Of a stretch of DNA of 64,000 nt, positions 26,446 through 36,180 are shown one piece after another. The stretch's first letter is position 1. Each line of letters opens with the position of its first letter. The notes beneath the pieces were generated by a model. That model was not told the DNA's origin. It made no database searches and worked only from the letters and a program-made list of their open reading frames with translations. This DNA comes from Brevundimonas fontaquae (lineage in GTDB: Bacteria; Pseudomonadota; Alphaproteobacteria; Caulobacterales; Caulobacteraceae): assembly GCF_017086445.1 (NCBI RefSeq), contig NZ_CP070968.1, positions 2,914,001 to 2,978,000 of the forward strand, written 5' to 3'. Made by a program: the position numbers and the translations under genes.

Positions 26446-29268
26446 CTAGAACCGGTAGCTCACGCCCAACTTGTAAGACGCGCCATAGCGATAATAGCCC
26501 TGCGGCAGCAGCGGATTGCCGTTGATGGAGTAGGTGTTGGCTTCGTCCAGAAGGTTCTGGCCTTCCAACGAGATGTCGATGCTGTCCGTCACCTTGTAGG
26601 AGATGTGGGCGGTGACCCAGGTGATGGGGTCGGCTTCCTCGTTGTAGCCTTCGCCCAGGACGTTGATCGCGGTGACGAAGCCATCCGTGTGGTCCGCCGA
26701 GGCGCTCATCGACAGCGGTCCGCGCTCGTAGAAGAGGCCGAGCGAATAGACTGACGGCGCGATGCCCTCCAGTGGTCGTTCAACATCTCCGACATAACTC
26801 TTGGACCAGTTGCGGGTGTATTGCGCGCGCACGCCGAAGCCGTTGTCTAGGAAGTGCTGAAGGCCGACCTCGACACCGTGGACCTCGGCCGTATCGCCGT
26901 TGATCGGTCGCTGGACGTTGAACAGATAGCCCGGCACGCCGATGTCCTGGCCCGGTTCCCAGCTGGTGGTGATCTGGTCCTCGATATCCTTCTTGAACAC
27001 CGCGACGTTGAAGATCGAGTTCGGCCGGAAGTAGTATTCCAGCGACGCATCGTACTGCACCGCCGAATAAGGCTTCAGAGCCGCGTTGCCGCCGTAGATC
27101 TGGGTGAACTCGCCCCAGGATACGCTTTCGGTGGTGTTTGTCGGCGCGAGGGTCTGGACCGACGGACGGGCCATGGTCTTGGCCGCACCGAGGCGCAGGC
27201 GCAGATCCTCGGTGATGCGATAGTTCAGGTTTATCGACGGCAGGACATAGGTGTAGTCGTTGTCTTGGGTGATGGCCGTCGGATCATCATAGATAGCGGT
27301 GTAGTTGAAGGCGCCGTTCTCCACGATCTCGAGGATTTTGGCGTCCCACGCTTGGGCGCTGGTGTTCGTCTGGACCACGCGGACGCCGACATTGCCGCTC
27401 CAGCGTTCGCCCGACAGGTTGGCCTGGACGAAGCCGGCCCAGGACTCCTCACTGACCCGATAGCTCTGAAGCGGATTCCAGACGGGAGCCGCAGCCGCAT
27501 AGCTGTATTGGCCGCCGCCAGGGCGCGGATGGCCGTCATAGGCCGCCAGGGCGGCCTGATAACTGGCGATATCGAAGGACAGGAAGGTACGTGGGAAGTT
27601 CGCATTCACCTCACTCATGAAGTTCGGCAGGTTGAAGCTGTTTGAGATCACTCCACCGCCAAGGTCGCCGACATTGATCGCATATTGGCCGGAGTAATAG
27701 TCAGCGCCGCCTGTCAGCGAGTTATTGACCAGGTCCCGCGACTTCCGACGATCGGTGTAGTTGACGCCGAACTGCACATTGTCCAGCCATCCCCTGTGGG
27801 CCGTCCAGCGACCGCTGAAGGCGGCGCCGTTGATCTCGTCCTCGATGTTGTCGCCTGCGAGCGAGAAATAGTGGGTGTTGAAATCGGAGTCGGTAAACGC
27901 TCCGCTGGCCAGCCCGCGGGACAGATCGCGCCCGTCATCGAAGCTGACCGTGACGTCCGGCACATAGGCGCCGTTCAGTTCGACGTGAGCCGTATTGGCC
28001 TGGTTCATCCGCAGGACGACGTAGCTGTCCTGACCGCCCGAGTTTCGGCTGGACGTCGAGCGATAGACATCGCCGGTCAGGGTCAGGCTGTCGGTCACGT
28101 CCCACTGCGCGTTCACACCGTACAGCTGGGTCTCGACCACCCGGTAGGAGGTCTGGTTGAGCAACTCGGGATTGAGGCGCTGCTCCGGGTCCGTATTGGT
28201 CATGTCGAAGCTGGTGACGATGCCATCGTTGATCACCATGTTCGACCAGCGACCTGGCGCATACAGCGTATAGAAGGATTGCTGATAGCCGACCTGCGGC
28301 GAATCGAGCTTGGTCGAGAGGCCGTCGACGACCAGTCGGAAGCTGTCGTTCGGACGCCATTCCAGTTTCGCCGTATAGGCGTTCCGCTTCTTTCTCTCGA
28401 GGATTGAACCGACACGGAACTGGCCGGGGCCGATGAGGCCATATTCCTCGACATCCAGTTGGCCGTTGCCGTTCGGGTCAATACTGCCGCCCCAGGCATT
28501 GCCCCAGAGCCAGCTTTCGTCGGTTGGATCCGCGTTGCGCGTCCAACCACCGTCATTGCCGGCGACATCCGTCCGGTCGTCGCGTCGCTCGGAGACGACG
28601 CCGAGGATCAGTCCGAAGGTGTCGTGGAGGAAGGTGTTGCTGTAGACGGCCGACAGCTTGGATCCGTCCAGCTCAGACATCTGGTTGCGGTCGCCCTCGA
28701 CGCGGATGATGCTGTGCTGGCCACGTTGATCGAAGGGGCTGGCCGAGCGCAGGTTGATGAGGCCGCCGATGGCGCCTTCGGTGTTGGCTGCTTCTGCACC
28801 CTTGATGACGTCCGCGCCGCTGATCACGTCTGACGGCAGCACGTCATAGGCGAAATCGCGCCCGGCGCCGTCGGTGGCCAGGATGCGGCCGTTGAAGGTC
28901 GAGAGCGTATACTCAGGCCCAAGGCCACGCACGCTGACGCTTTGTCCCTCGCCGCCGGCGGTCCGTGAAATCGACACGCCCGTGATGTGGCTCAGGGAAT
29001 CGGCGACGTTGTCATCTGGGAACATGCCGAGTTCCAGAGCGCTGATAGAATCCTGCACAGTGCCGGATTCGCGCTTCATACCCACCGCTCGAGCGATACT
29101 GCCGCGCGTCCCGACGACGACGATTTCGTCAACCTGCTGAGCCTGGTCAGCCGTTGTTTCAGTTTCGTCAGCGGCCCCTGACTGGGCGCGGGCGGCGCTG
29201 ACAGACACCAAGGCTGCAAAACCGGCCCCCGCTAGAGCGGCCGTTCGAAGTGATAGACGACGTGACAT
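26446..29268 (-). CDS. TonB-dependent receptor, TonB_Xanth_Caul type (sugar locus)
   Basis: A 940-residue outer-membrane transporter. The signal peptide ends at about ARA (26-28), the TonB box region is QQVDEIVVVG, and the plug includes SVSVRGLGPEYTLSTFNGR and IKGAEAANTEGAIGG, the hallmarks of the Xanthomonas/Caulobacter carbohydrate-receptor group. The barrel ends in LGVSYRF with the terminal Phe. There is no STN domain, so it is a transporter rather than a transducer. The ATG at 29268 has AAGGGGAT upstream. It lies next to exported alpha-galactosidases and a GalN-type catabolic operon, which suggests uptake of alpha-galactoside or GalNAc oligosaccharides. GAAAC-type sites precede it. Confidence 0.92.
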   Translation of the reverse strand: MSRRLSLRTAALAGAGFAALVSVSAARAQSGAADETETTADQAQQVDEIVVVGTRGSIARAVGMKRESGTVQDSISALELGMFPDDNVADSLSHITGVSISRTAGGEGQSVSVRGLGPEYTLSTFNGRILATDGAGRDFAYDVLPSDVISGADVIKGAEAANTEGAIGGLINLRSASPFDQRGQHSIIRVEGDRNQMSELDGSKLSAVYSNTFLHDTFGLILGVVSERRDDRTDVAGNDGGWTRNADPTDESWLWGNAWGGSIDPNGNGQLDVEEYGLIGPGQFRVGSILERKKRNAYTAKLEWRPNDSFRLVVDGLSTKLDSPQVGYQQSFYTLYAPGRWSNMVINDGIVTSFDMTNTDPEQRLNPELLNQTSYRVVETQLYGVNAQWDVTDSLTLTGDVYRSTSSRNSGGQDSYVVLRMNQANTAHVELNGAYVPDVTVSFDDGRDLSRGLASGAFTDSDFNTHYFSLAGDNIEDEINGAAFSGRWTAHRGWLDNVQFGVNYTDRRKSRDLVNNSLTGGADYYSGQYAINVGDLGGGVISNSFNLPNFMSEVNANFPRTFLSFDIASYQAALAAYDGHPRPGGGQYSYAAAAPVWNPLQSYRVSEESWAGFVQANLSGERWSGNVGVRVVQTNTSAQAWDAKILEIVENGAFNYTAIYDDPTAITQDNDYTYVLPSINLNYRITEDLRLRLGAAKTMARPSVQTLAPTNTTESVSWGEFTQIYGGNAALKPYSAVQYDASLEYYFRPNSIFNVAVFKKDIEDQITTSWEPGQDIGVPGYLFNVQRPINGDTAEVHGVEVGLQHFLDNGFGVRAQYTRNWSKSYVGDVERPLEGIAPSVYSLGLFYERGPLSMSASADHTDGFVTAINVLGEGYNEEADPITWVTAHISYKVTDSIDISLEGQNLLDEANTYSINGNPLLPQGYYRYGASYKLGVSYRF

Positions 29269-29586
29269 TGCGATCCCCTTTGCTCGCATGATCGACGAAC
29301 GTCGCTTGGCTTGGTCCGAGGCTTCGGTTCACAGCCAAGAAAACGCTACAAAAGGGAACTACTGTTTCGCGAAACTGTCAAATAGATACGTAACGAAACA
29401 TCTACCAAACTGATACGCTTCCGTAGAAAAGGGTGACAAAGGCGTCAAAACCAGCCTGCAAGGATCATCACATCGCGGGGAAGCGGAGGCGCCCGGGAGC
29501 TGAGTGGGCGGACAAGCGTGGAAAATCAGGAACCTCCGAGAGGCGGTCGTACCCCTCGGGTCTCGATACGCTCACGAGATCAGCAG
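29269..29586. promoter_or_regulatory. Intergenic control region of the sugar-locus receptor
   Basis: 318 bases without a gene, between the receptor start and the stop of the sugar kinase operon (both leftward). The stretch 29330-29440 is clearly AT-richer than its neighbours and carries GTTTCGCGAAAC and CGAAAC motifs. The stretch 29500-29586 shows only a weak CCGAG/CTCGG hairpin that might end the kinase transcript. Confidence 0.5.
29364..29400. promoter_or_regulatory. Candidate DeoR/AgaR-type operator before receptor gene
   Basis: The perfect 12-bp palindrome GTTTCGCGAAAC lies at 29364-29375, and a second CGAAACA half-site ends at 29400. DeoR-family sugar repressors of the AgaR type bind repeated TTTCRTTT-like elements. 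The same CGAAAC unit recurs before the other operons of this locus, and a DeoR-family gene lies at its right end. Confidence 0.45.
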
Positions 29587-30552
29587 TCAGGCGTTGACGG
29601 CCATGTCGAGCGGCGCTCCAGCCAGACGAGCCGCATAGATGGCTGCGCCGATCGCCGGGCTGTAGCGCGGCGAAATGAGTCGGTAGTCCGCCGAACAGGC
29701 CGAAAGCCGCTGCCTGAACGGCTCGAGAATAAGATCGCCGCTCTGAAACACCCCGCCTGAATAAGACAGGTTCACGCGCTCGCCCGGCCGATACGCCAGC
29801 CGCCGCCGGATGCCGTCCACGATTTCCGCCAGTTCGTGACCAGCCTCGGTGAAAATCCGCCTCGCGGCCGGGTCCCCACTCGCCGCAGCCCGCGCAATCA
29901 GTCGCGAGACGCCCGCGATCCGATCCCGCTGCGGCGTGCTCTTGGCATAGATGTGGGCGCAGAGATCGAGGTCCGTCGTCAGTGCAAATTCCTGCACCAT
30001 CAGCTCATGCAGAGGACCTCGCGGCAGGCGACCATCCGACATTCGCGAGAAAGCCTTCAGCCCTTGGACCGCGATCCAATAGGCCGACCCCTCGTCGGAG
30101 AAGACCTCCCCCCATCCACCGCCACGCGCCGACAGACCTTGATGCTCGCCGTAACCAATGGAGCCCGTGCCGGCGACAATATTGATGCCATCCTCACCCG
30201 CCAGAGAGCCGGCCCACCCGCAGATCATGTCATTGCCGCAGGCGTAGCGGCGATGACCCAACAAAGCCTCCGGCATGAGGTCCAGCATGGGCTGGATCTT
30301 CGAATCCTCACCGTGCGCTGGCAGGCCGAAGAAGGCGAAGCGGACATCGGCTGTCGATGCGCCCGCCTGTTTCAGAACCGATTGGACGCCTTGGTCGAGG
30401 ACGACGTGGAGTTTCTCAACGCCGATCTCGACGTGGTAGCTGGAGCCGCCCTCGTGTCGGGCGACCTCCTGACCCGAGCGGTCGATCAGAACGAAGGCGG
30501 TCTTTGTGCCGCCGCCGTCGACGCCCAGAAAATAGCCGGCCGATTGTTTCAC
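29587..30552 (-). CDS. BadF/NagK-like N-acetylhexosamine kinase
   Basis: A 321-residue sugar kinase of the ASKHA fold (BadF/BadG/BcrA/BcrD ATPase group, as in eukaryotic NAGK and AgaK). The phosphate-1 motif is FLGVDGGGTKTAFVLID near the N-terminus; NIVAGTGSIGYG is the second ATP block and LSYSGGVFQSGD the adenosine block. It would phosphorylate GalNAc or GlcNAc at O6 in the cytoplasm. The GTG start at 30552 lies 25 nt after the AgaS-type gene, third in an operon with kbaZ. Sugar specificity is inferred from those neighbours. Confidence 0.8.
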   Translation of the reverse strand: MKQSAGYFLGVDGGGTKTAFVLIDRSGQEVARHEGGSSYHVEIGVEKLHVVLDQGVQSVLKQAGASTADVRFAFFGLPAHGEDSKIQPMLDLMPEALLGHRRYACGNDMICGWAGSLAGEDGINIVAGTGSIGYGEHQGLSARGGGWGEVFSDEGSAYWIAVQGLKAFSRMSDGRLPRGPLHELMVQEFALTTDLDLCAHIYAKSTPQRDRIAGVSRLIARAAASGDPAARRIFTEAGHELAEIVDGIRRRLAYRPGERVNLSYSGGVFQSGDLILEPFRQRLSACSADYRLISPRYSPAIGAAIYAARLAGAPLDMAVNA

Positions 30553-30577
30553 GCCTCTTGCCCCCCGCCCCCGGCCA

Positions 30578-31741
30578 TCAGTTCAACTCGTGAATCCGCA
30601 CGCCCTGCACGACGCGGTTGACCGTGCCGGAGGTGTTGGGCTTATCCGGCCTCAGGCCGAGCCGCAGCGACTGGAAGAAGGCCAGAATCTGAGGCGCGAC
30701 GATATAGGGGAAGAGCAGTTCGGCGTCGTCCGACGTCGCCAGACCCGCCACGCTGATTTCGTCCCGCGTCTCCAGACCCACGCCGTCTTGCGCGGTGATG
30801 GCGATGACCCGGGCGGCGTCGTTGTCGCGACGCAGCTCCTCAAGCAGGTCCATGTCATAGCTGCGCGTATAGGCGTCGTTCGAGAAGAAGACGAAGATCA
30901 GGGTTCGAGCGTTGACGATCGTCTTCGGCCCGTGCCGGAACCCTAGCGGCGAATCGAACATCGTCACCAGCGCGCCGTTCGTGAGCTCCAGAAGCTTCAA
31001 TCCCGATTCCCGCGCCAGACCCTTGAAGATGTGGCTGCCGAGATAGACGACGCGCTGATAGCTTTCCGCCGCCGCCGTCTGCATGACCGAGGAGTAGTCC
31101 GCGATAACGCCCTGAGTGGCGCGTGCGATGGCCTCGACCCGCTGATCCATGACGGCGACGCCGCTGAAGACGGCCAGGGCCGCGTAGGTCATGCACGAAA
31201 AGCTGGACGTCATCGCAAAGCTGCGATCATGGGTCGCTTCGGGCAGTTGGATGGTCAGCCCCCTCGGCGCCGCGCCAAAGGCCGCCAGCGCGCCCTCCGC
31301 ATTACAGGTGATGACTAGGTGGCTCAGGTGTTTCACCAACCGGTCCGCCAACTCGATCGCCGCCACGCTTTCAGGACTGTTGCCCGAGCGGCCGAATGAG
31401 ACGAGCAGGGTCGGCGTATCGGGCTCGAAATAGAGATGGGGAGCGCAGACCAGATCCGTGGTGGCGATGGCTTCGACCCGCCGGCCAAGGCGCGCCGACA
31501 GCAAGGGCGCCAGACATTCGCCGGCGAAGGCGGATGTACCCGCTCCCGTCAATATGATCCGAAGCCTGGGCTCCGCCAGAAGCGGCTCAAGGAATCCGTC
31601 GATCTCGGCCTGGCGCGCCATCAGCAGCTTCTGCGTCTCGAGCAGCATGGCCGGCTGTTGCGCGATCTCACGGGCGGTCCAAAGACCTCCCAGCCGTTCC
31701 AGTTCGGATTCTTCAAGCCCCAGTTGGATCACATCAGACAT
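30578..31741 (-). CDS. agaS: AgaS-type SIS-domain sugar isomerase/deaminase
   Basis: A 387-residue double-SIS protein. The first domain has LTGAGTSAFAGECLAPLL and VSFGRSGNSPESVAA. The second has VYLGSHIFKGLARESGLKLLELTNG and DSPLGFRHGPKTIV, typical of AgaS (galactosamine-6-phosphate deaminase/isomerase giving tagatose-6-phosphate) more than of GlmS. No glutaminase domain is present. The ATG at 31741 overlaps the kbaZ stop by 8 nt (a TTG at 31747 is less likely), so the two are coupled. It acts in the cytoplasm after the kinase. The symbol is given by family resemblance and context. Confidence 0.85.
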   Translation of the reverse strand: MSDVIQLGLEESELERLGGLWTAREIAQQPAMLLETQKLLMARQAEIDGFLEPLLAEPRLRIILTGAGTSAFAGECLAPLLSARLGRRVEAIATTDLVCAPHLYFEPDTPTLLVSFGRSGNSPESVAAIELADRLVKHLSHLVITCNAEGALAAFGAAPRGLTIQLPEATHDRSFAMTSSFSCMTYAALAVFSGVAVMDQRVEAIARATQGVIADYSSVMQTAAAESYQRVVYLGSHIFKGLARESGLKLLELTNGALVTMFDSPLGFRHGPKTIVNARTLIFVFFSNDAYTRSYDMDLLEELRRDNDAARVIAITAQDGVGLETRDEISVAGLATSDDAELLFPYIVAPQILAFFQSLRLGLRPDKPNTSGTVNRVVQGVRIHELN

Positions 31742-33032
31742 GAGCAAACTCCGGCTCGGGGGTGCAGGCGGCCCGATAAGCTTCCAGGGTCGCGCCGATA
31801 TGGGCGATCACCAGGCTTGTCGGATCTGAGGGCAGACCGGCGTCACGTAGGGCGGCATTGGCCGTCGGCAGATATTGGCTGATCAGCGCCATGGGCGGCG
31901 GGTTGTCGGCGAGGTTTGCGAACATCCGGTCCTGGGCGGCGGAAATGGCCGGATCGGGCCAGTAATAGCGGATCCGATCCGACAGGCTGTACTGGAGGTC
32001 AAACCGTAGGGCGGCGCCGTCGGAGTGATAGTATTTGGCCCAGTTGCCTGGCTCGGCCGTCATCCGCTCCAAAGCGATTGAGCGGAAGCCTGACGCCCCT
32101 CCCTCGCCGATCCATTCACGCTCAATGGCGTCCAGAGCCCAAAGGGCCTCGCGCAGAACGAAGGTCACGCCGGGCCCGACCTTGAGAATGGCGAAATGAT
32201 CCTCCACCAGGGCCTTCAGCGCTGCGGGGGTCTGATAGTCGGTCGAGTGCGCTTCGAAGACGACGCGCGCCTGATCGTCCAGAGCGCTGCGCAGACGGAC
32301 CGCCTTCGCGCGGTCGTAGTCGATGACCTTTCGGTGATCGAATTCGACGCCGGGTTGGACGACGATGGCGATGACCCGCGCCCAAGCCTGCGACAGACCC
32401 TCTTCGGCGAAGACGGCCCGATGAGCGTCCAACGTCGCGATCGCCGCTTGGGGCGTCGTCACTTCCAACTCGGGCAGATCCTCGGCGGCGCCGCCAGGCA
32501 CCGGAACTTCCGTGCCGATGACATAGACGCAGGGCTCGCCGCCGACCCGTTGGTGCGTTGCTTCGGCGACCTTGATCAAACGCGCGGCGCGTCGTGCGAT
32601 AACGTCTTCCGCCAGCGGGGTCGGATCGTCCGAACACGACATGGAGCAGTCCGCATGGATCTTGCGGAAGCCGGCGGCGACATAGTGTTCGATCAACACC
32701 TCCGCCTTGGCCATGGCCTCTTCGGCGGGAAGCCTCGTCCAGGGGTTGGGCCCCAGGTGGTCGCCCCCCAGAACCAGGCGCTCGACCGGCAGACCGGCGT
32801 CTTGCGCTATGGTGTGAACGAAGTCACGGAATTGGTCCGGCGTCATTCCGGTGTAACCGCCGTCCTGATTGACCTGATTGCAGGTCGCCTCGATCAGAAG
32901 GACATCGATGTCCGCCTTAAGCGCATGGACACAGGCGGCCTCCAGGACCAGCGGGTGCGCGGAGCAGACCGAATAGATGCCGCAGGCCTGCCCGGATTTG
33001 TGCCGAGCCACGAGGTCTAGCATCGCCTTCAT
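31734..33032 (-). CDS. kbaZ: KbaZ/GatZ/AgaZ-family D-tagatose-bisphosphate aldolase subunit or tagatose-6-P kinase
   Basis: A 432-residue GatZ/KbaZ family protein. Landmarks are SVCSAHPLVLEAA, EATCNQVNQDGGYTGM, LGGDHLGPNPW, HADCSMSCSDD and GPGVTFVLREALWAL. In E. coli the family chaperones the KbaY/GatY aldolase; in some bacteria a lone AgaZ has been described as a tagatose-6-phosphate kinase. No kbaY/gatY partner is in this window, which favours a stand-alone role or a partner elsewhere. First gene of the kbaZ-agaS-kinase operon; AAAGGATT is the ribosome site and GAAAC repeats lie just upstream. Confidence 0.9.
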   Translation of the reverse strand: MKAMLDLVARHKSGQACGIYSVCSAHPLVLEAACVHALKADIDVLLIEATCNQVNQDGGYTGMTPDQFRDFVHTIAQDAGLPVERLVLGGDHLGPNPWTRLPAEEAMAKAEVLIEHYVAAGFRKIHADCSMSCSDDPTPLAEDVIARRAARLIKVAEATHQRVGGEPCVYVIGTEVPVPGGAAEDLPELEVTTPQAAIATLDAHRAVFAEEGLSQAWARVIAIVVQPGVEFDHRKVIDYDRAKAVRLRSALDDQARVVFEAHSTDYQTPAALKALVEDHFAILKVGPGVTFVLREALWALDAIEREWIGEGGASGFRSIALERMTAEPGNWAKYYHSDGAALRFDLQYSLSDRIRYYWPDPAISAAQDRMFANLADNPPPMALISQYLPTANAALRDAGLPSDPTSLVIAHIGATLEAYRAACTPEPEFAHV

Positions 33033-33060
33033 GAGAAATCCTTTCGCAACGGGACAACTC

Positions 33061-33126
33061 TAACGAAACTGAGACGAAACGCAACCAAAGCAATGAAATC
33101 GAAACCTCACGAACAGTTTCGTTCTG
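33061..33126. promoter_or_regulatory. Cluster of GAAAC operator-like repeats before kbaZ operon
   Basis: TAACGAAACT (33061-33070), GAGACGAAAC (33071-33080) and ATCGAAACC (about 33098-33106) run in one direction. CAGTTTCGTTCTG (33114-33126) is the opposite orientation. The array lies 29-94 nt before the kbaZ start, overlapping where the promoter must be. A likely AgaR-type operator. Confidence 0.45.
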
Positions 33127-33134
33127 TCTATCCT

Positions 33135-34046
33135 CTAGGGTGCAGAGGCCAAAAGGGCCGCAGCGATGAAGGCCAGGGCCAGGCCGACCATCTTCAGTTC
33201 ACCCGGCATGACGCCGACGATCAGCAAGGCGATGACAGCCGTAACCAATGGGCCGCCGGCGTTGGTGAGCGGAGCCACCACGATCGCCTTGCCGTGCCGG
33301 AAGGCGTAGACGAGAAAGAGGGCGCCGACGGCGTTCAAAATCTGGATGACCGCGGCCAGCCCTGGCCCGTCCCAACCCCAGTTGATCGGTTTCGAGAAAT
33401 CCGTCATCGCGATCGCCGCCGGCGTCAGCAGGAGACCGCTAAGCATCATGTAGAAAAAGATGCTCTCGGCGCGCATCCGCGTATTGGCCAGCTTCATGAA
33501 AAAGGCCTGCACCCCCCAGCAAAGCATGATGATCAGCGACAGCGGGAACCAGGCCGCGCCCTGTGAGAAGGAGAAGCCTTGGGGGGAGAAGTCGAATAGC
33601 GGCAGAGCGATAAGGGCCAGCACCACGCCCAGCGCGCCCAGACGAGTGGTGCGCTCCTTGAGCAGCACCAGCGACATCAGGATGGTAACCAATGGCGACA
33701 GGGAGATGATCGGAAAAATCAGATAGGCCGGCCCGGTCGTCACGGCGTAGAACAACACCATCTGCCCGCCGGCGCCCGTCAAGCCGATCAACAGGCCGTA
33801 GAGGATCGACAGAGGATCGCGGTCCAGCCGCCATTTCTCTCGCTTCAGCACGATAAGGGCGGGCACCACCATGGTGAGGGCCCAGACGCAATAGACCAGT
33901 GTTTCGGGAAAGCCGCGCTGCGCCGAAACGCTGGCGAATGCGCCCCACACTCCCCACAGACCCACGGTCATGAGGGCGAAAAGCAGCCAGCGTCGAGACG
34001 CACCCATTGGCGCTGCGGCGGGCGAAGTCAGGTCGGTCACGGGCAT
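33135..34046 (-). CDS. EamA/DMT-family transporter
   Basis: A 303-residue inner-membrane protein with about 10 hydrophobic helices in two EamA-like repeats (ALMTVGLWGVWGAFASV, then SLIIMLCWGVQAFFMKL). No signal peptide. The start ATG overlaps the GH36 stop by one base, so it is made together with that glycosidase. No PTS or ABC sugar importer is in the locus, so this is the best candidate for bringing released sugar across the inner membrane; DMT proteins can also export metabolites, and the direction is unproven. Confidence 0.82.
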   Translation of the reverse strand: MPVTDLTSPAAAPMGASRRWLLFALMTVGLWGVWGAFASVSAQRGFPETLVYCVWALTMVVPALIVLKREKWRLDRDPLSILYGLLIGLTGAGGQMVLFYAVTTGPAYLIFPIISLSPLVTILMSLVLLKERTTRLGALGVVLALIALPLFDFSPQGFSFSQGAAWFPLSLIIMLCWGVQAFFMKLANTRMRAESIFFYMMLSGLLLTPAAIAMTDFSKPINWGWDGPGLAAVIQILNAVGALFLVYAFRHGKAIVVAPLTNAGGPLVTAVIALLIVGVMPGELKMVGLALAFIAAALLASAP

Positions 34047-36121
34047 CAGCCTTGAATGGGGGTGGCTTCGATCAGCAGGAAGCGTTCGAACCGGGCAGGA
34101 ATGCGCGCGGTCTGCGCGGTCACCGTCCCCAGATCCGCGCCGTTGAAATAGTCTGTCAGACGGTAGCCGCCTGGGCCGAGACCCCGCAGTTCAATCCGCC
34201 CGTCCCATATCGGTGCATAGAAGGCGTAATAGAGTCGGCCATCCTTCTCGACCACATGCGCTTCCGGCTTGTCGAAGCCGATGTCGTACAGTTCCCCCAG
34301 ATATTGCCCCTTGGACAGCATCTTGGTGTTGTAGACATCCGCCCACTTCCGCCACACCGCCTCGCGTTCAGCCGTCAGCCGGAAGTTGGCGTCCTTGCCC
34401 CGGCCCTCGTTCGGCCAGGTGAACTTCGTTGAGATGACAGCACCGATGCCGACGGACGAGGCGAAGTCGTCGCCGCCGTCGCTCAACTCGACATGGTCGC
34501 CGGCGTAGGCGGCGTCGCGCCCCATCAAGGCCTTCAGCGACTTGCCCTTCAGGCGCACCTGCCAGGACGACAGCGGATCGGACGCCGGGACCTGGTTGGT
34601 ATAGGGCAGATTGTGGAACGCGTAGGACGTCCCGCACGGACAGAACTCCACCACCGCCTTCGGATTGGCGTCCAGAGCCGTGTCATAGACCATCTTCCAG
34701 AAGTTCTGGAGTTGCTCGACCGACTCCTCCGGCCGCGCATGATTGTGGGCCGGGTTGTGGCAGGGGGCCACGCCGTTCAGGTGCTGGCCGTCCAGCTTGA
34801 GGCCCTCATAACCCCACTCGCCGATGATCTTGCGGATCAGCGCCTGGGTGTAGTCGCGCGTCGGTTGATAGGCCGGGCACAGGTAGAAGGCGTTCCACCA
34901 GGTCACATCCTGAACAGCGCCGTTCTGGTCCAGCAGCAGCATGTCGGTGTGATCGTGCAGCAGGTCTGACCCCGGATCGACAGCCAAAGGAGCCAGCCAC
35001 AGCTTCGGCTTTAGCCCCGCCGCGCGGATGTTGCGGGCAAAGGCGATCATGTCGGCGTCGCTGCGGAATTTGCGTGGATCCAGCGCCCAGTCGCCCTCGT
35101 TGGTTTGCCAGCCGTCGTCTAGCACCGCCCACTTGAAACCCAGGTCCTTGACCTTGGCATAGGTGCCTTCGATCTCGGCGATGGTGAAATCGCGGTCGTA
35201 GCCCCAGGCGCACCAGATGGCTTCATAGGATCCCTCTGGAGCCTTCGGCGCCGCCAAGCCCCGGTCCGCCATTACACGACGATAGGCGTCGAGCGTCGCG
35301 TAATAGTCGCGCTGGTGAACCGCGACGAAGGCGTCTAGCGAGCGCATGGCTTCGCCTGGATTCAAGGTCACGGCCCGCGCCTCTTCCAAGGCCACAGCGG
35401 CCCCGGCCGGAGAGGCGATGATCGGCAGCGAGATCAGTTTGGGCGTCAGCTCGATATGGCCGACGGCGACGCCGGCGTCAGGCCGCCAAACGTCTGCTAC
35501 GGGCGTGCCCGACCCATAGTCGGACGCGTTCATGCCCATAAAGTTGGCCTGCTCGAAGCCGTCACCCACCGGCTGAACCCAGTCGCGGCGGTCGTCATGG
35601 CTTGAACCGGACCAGGACCAGAAGCCCGCGCCGGACGACTTCAGAATATGCGCTCCGAGACGATAGCTCTTGATAGCGACAGGTTCGCCGCGCGTGGGCC
35701 GCCAAACGACCTTCACCAAGGGAAAGCCCGGATAGCGATCGTAGAAGGTCAGGCTGACGCTCTTTTCCAGACCTGCGGAAGACACGCCGCGCACCGTGTG
35801 CCGCACGCCCGCGCCGTGGACGTCCCTGACCGGAACCTGGCTTTGATCGACGAACGGGAAGCTGTCGATGACCCGGCCATCCTGAAGCGTCACCGTTTCC
35901 GAAGCGCCGAAGTCGGTCAGTTCTGAGTGTCGCCCGACCAGTCTGGCGATCAGCCGGCTATTCAAGGCCGTGTCAAACTCGACCGTCAGGACCCGATCGC
36001 CTGCGCTCGCCACCACCGGCCCCGCCCAAGCGCGGCGAGGGCCGACCGCTCCTGTCGCCAACACCGTTCCGCCCAGCAGGCCCAGCAAGCCGCGGCGGTG
36101 CAGAAGGGGTTTCGTCATCAT
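34046..36121 (-). CDS. Exported GH36-like alpha-galactosidase / alpha-N-acetylgalactosaminidase
   Basis: A 691-residue GH36-type enzyme. A twin-arginine signal (RRGLLGLLGG, cut near AWAGP) indicates export of a folded protein. An N-terminal beta-sandwich (about 40-300) precedes a TIM barrel with WAVLDDGWQTNEGDW and LWLAPLAVDPGSD. The likely nucleophile is Asp444 in LKLDGQH and the likely acid/base Asp548 in ELSDGGDD. A C-terminal beta domain follows. It retains alpha-galactose or alpha-GalNAc configuration chemistry; which sugar cannot be read from sequence. Start at 36121 (MM) or 36118. Confidence 0.85.
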   Translation of the reverse strand: MMTKPLLHRRGLLGLLGGTVLATGAVGPRRAWAGPVVASAGDRVLTVEFDTALNSRLIARLVGRHSELTDFGASETVTLQDGRVIDSFPFVDQSQVPVRDVHGAGVRHTVRGVSSAGLEKSVSLTFYDRYPGFPLVKVVWRPTRGEPVAIKSYRLGAHILKSSGAGFWSWSGSSHDDRRDWVQPVGDGFEQANFMGMNASDYGSGTPVADVWRPDAGVAVGHIELTPKLISLPIIASPAGAAVALEEARAVTLNPGEAMRSLDAFVAVHQRDYYATLDAYRRVMADRGLAAPKAPEGSYEAIWCAWGYDRDFTIAEIEGTYAKVKDLGFKWAVLDDGWQTNEGDWALDPRKFRSDADMIAFARNIRAAGLKPKLWLAPLAVDPGSDLLHDHTDMLLLDQNGAVQDVTWWNAFYLCPAYQPTRDYTQALIRKIIGEWGYEGLKLDGQHLNGVAPCHNPAHNHARPEESVEQLQNFWKMVYDTALDANPKAVVEFCPCGTSYAFHNLPYTNQVPASDPLSSWQVRLKGKSLKALMGRDAAYAGDHVELSDGGDDFASSVGIGAVISTKFTWPNEGRGKDANFRLTAEREAVWRKWADVYNTKMLSKGQYLGELYDIGFDKPEAHVVEKDGRLYYAFYAPIWDGRIELRGLGPGGYRLTDYFNGADLGTVTAQTARIPARFERFLLIEATPIQG

Positions 36122-36180
36122 CGTCGGACCTTTTTTGACGATCAGCCTGCAAATAACCTTGCACAGCCCTCTTTCCAAAG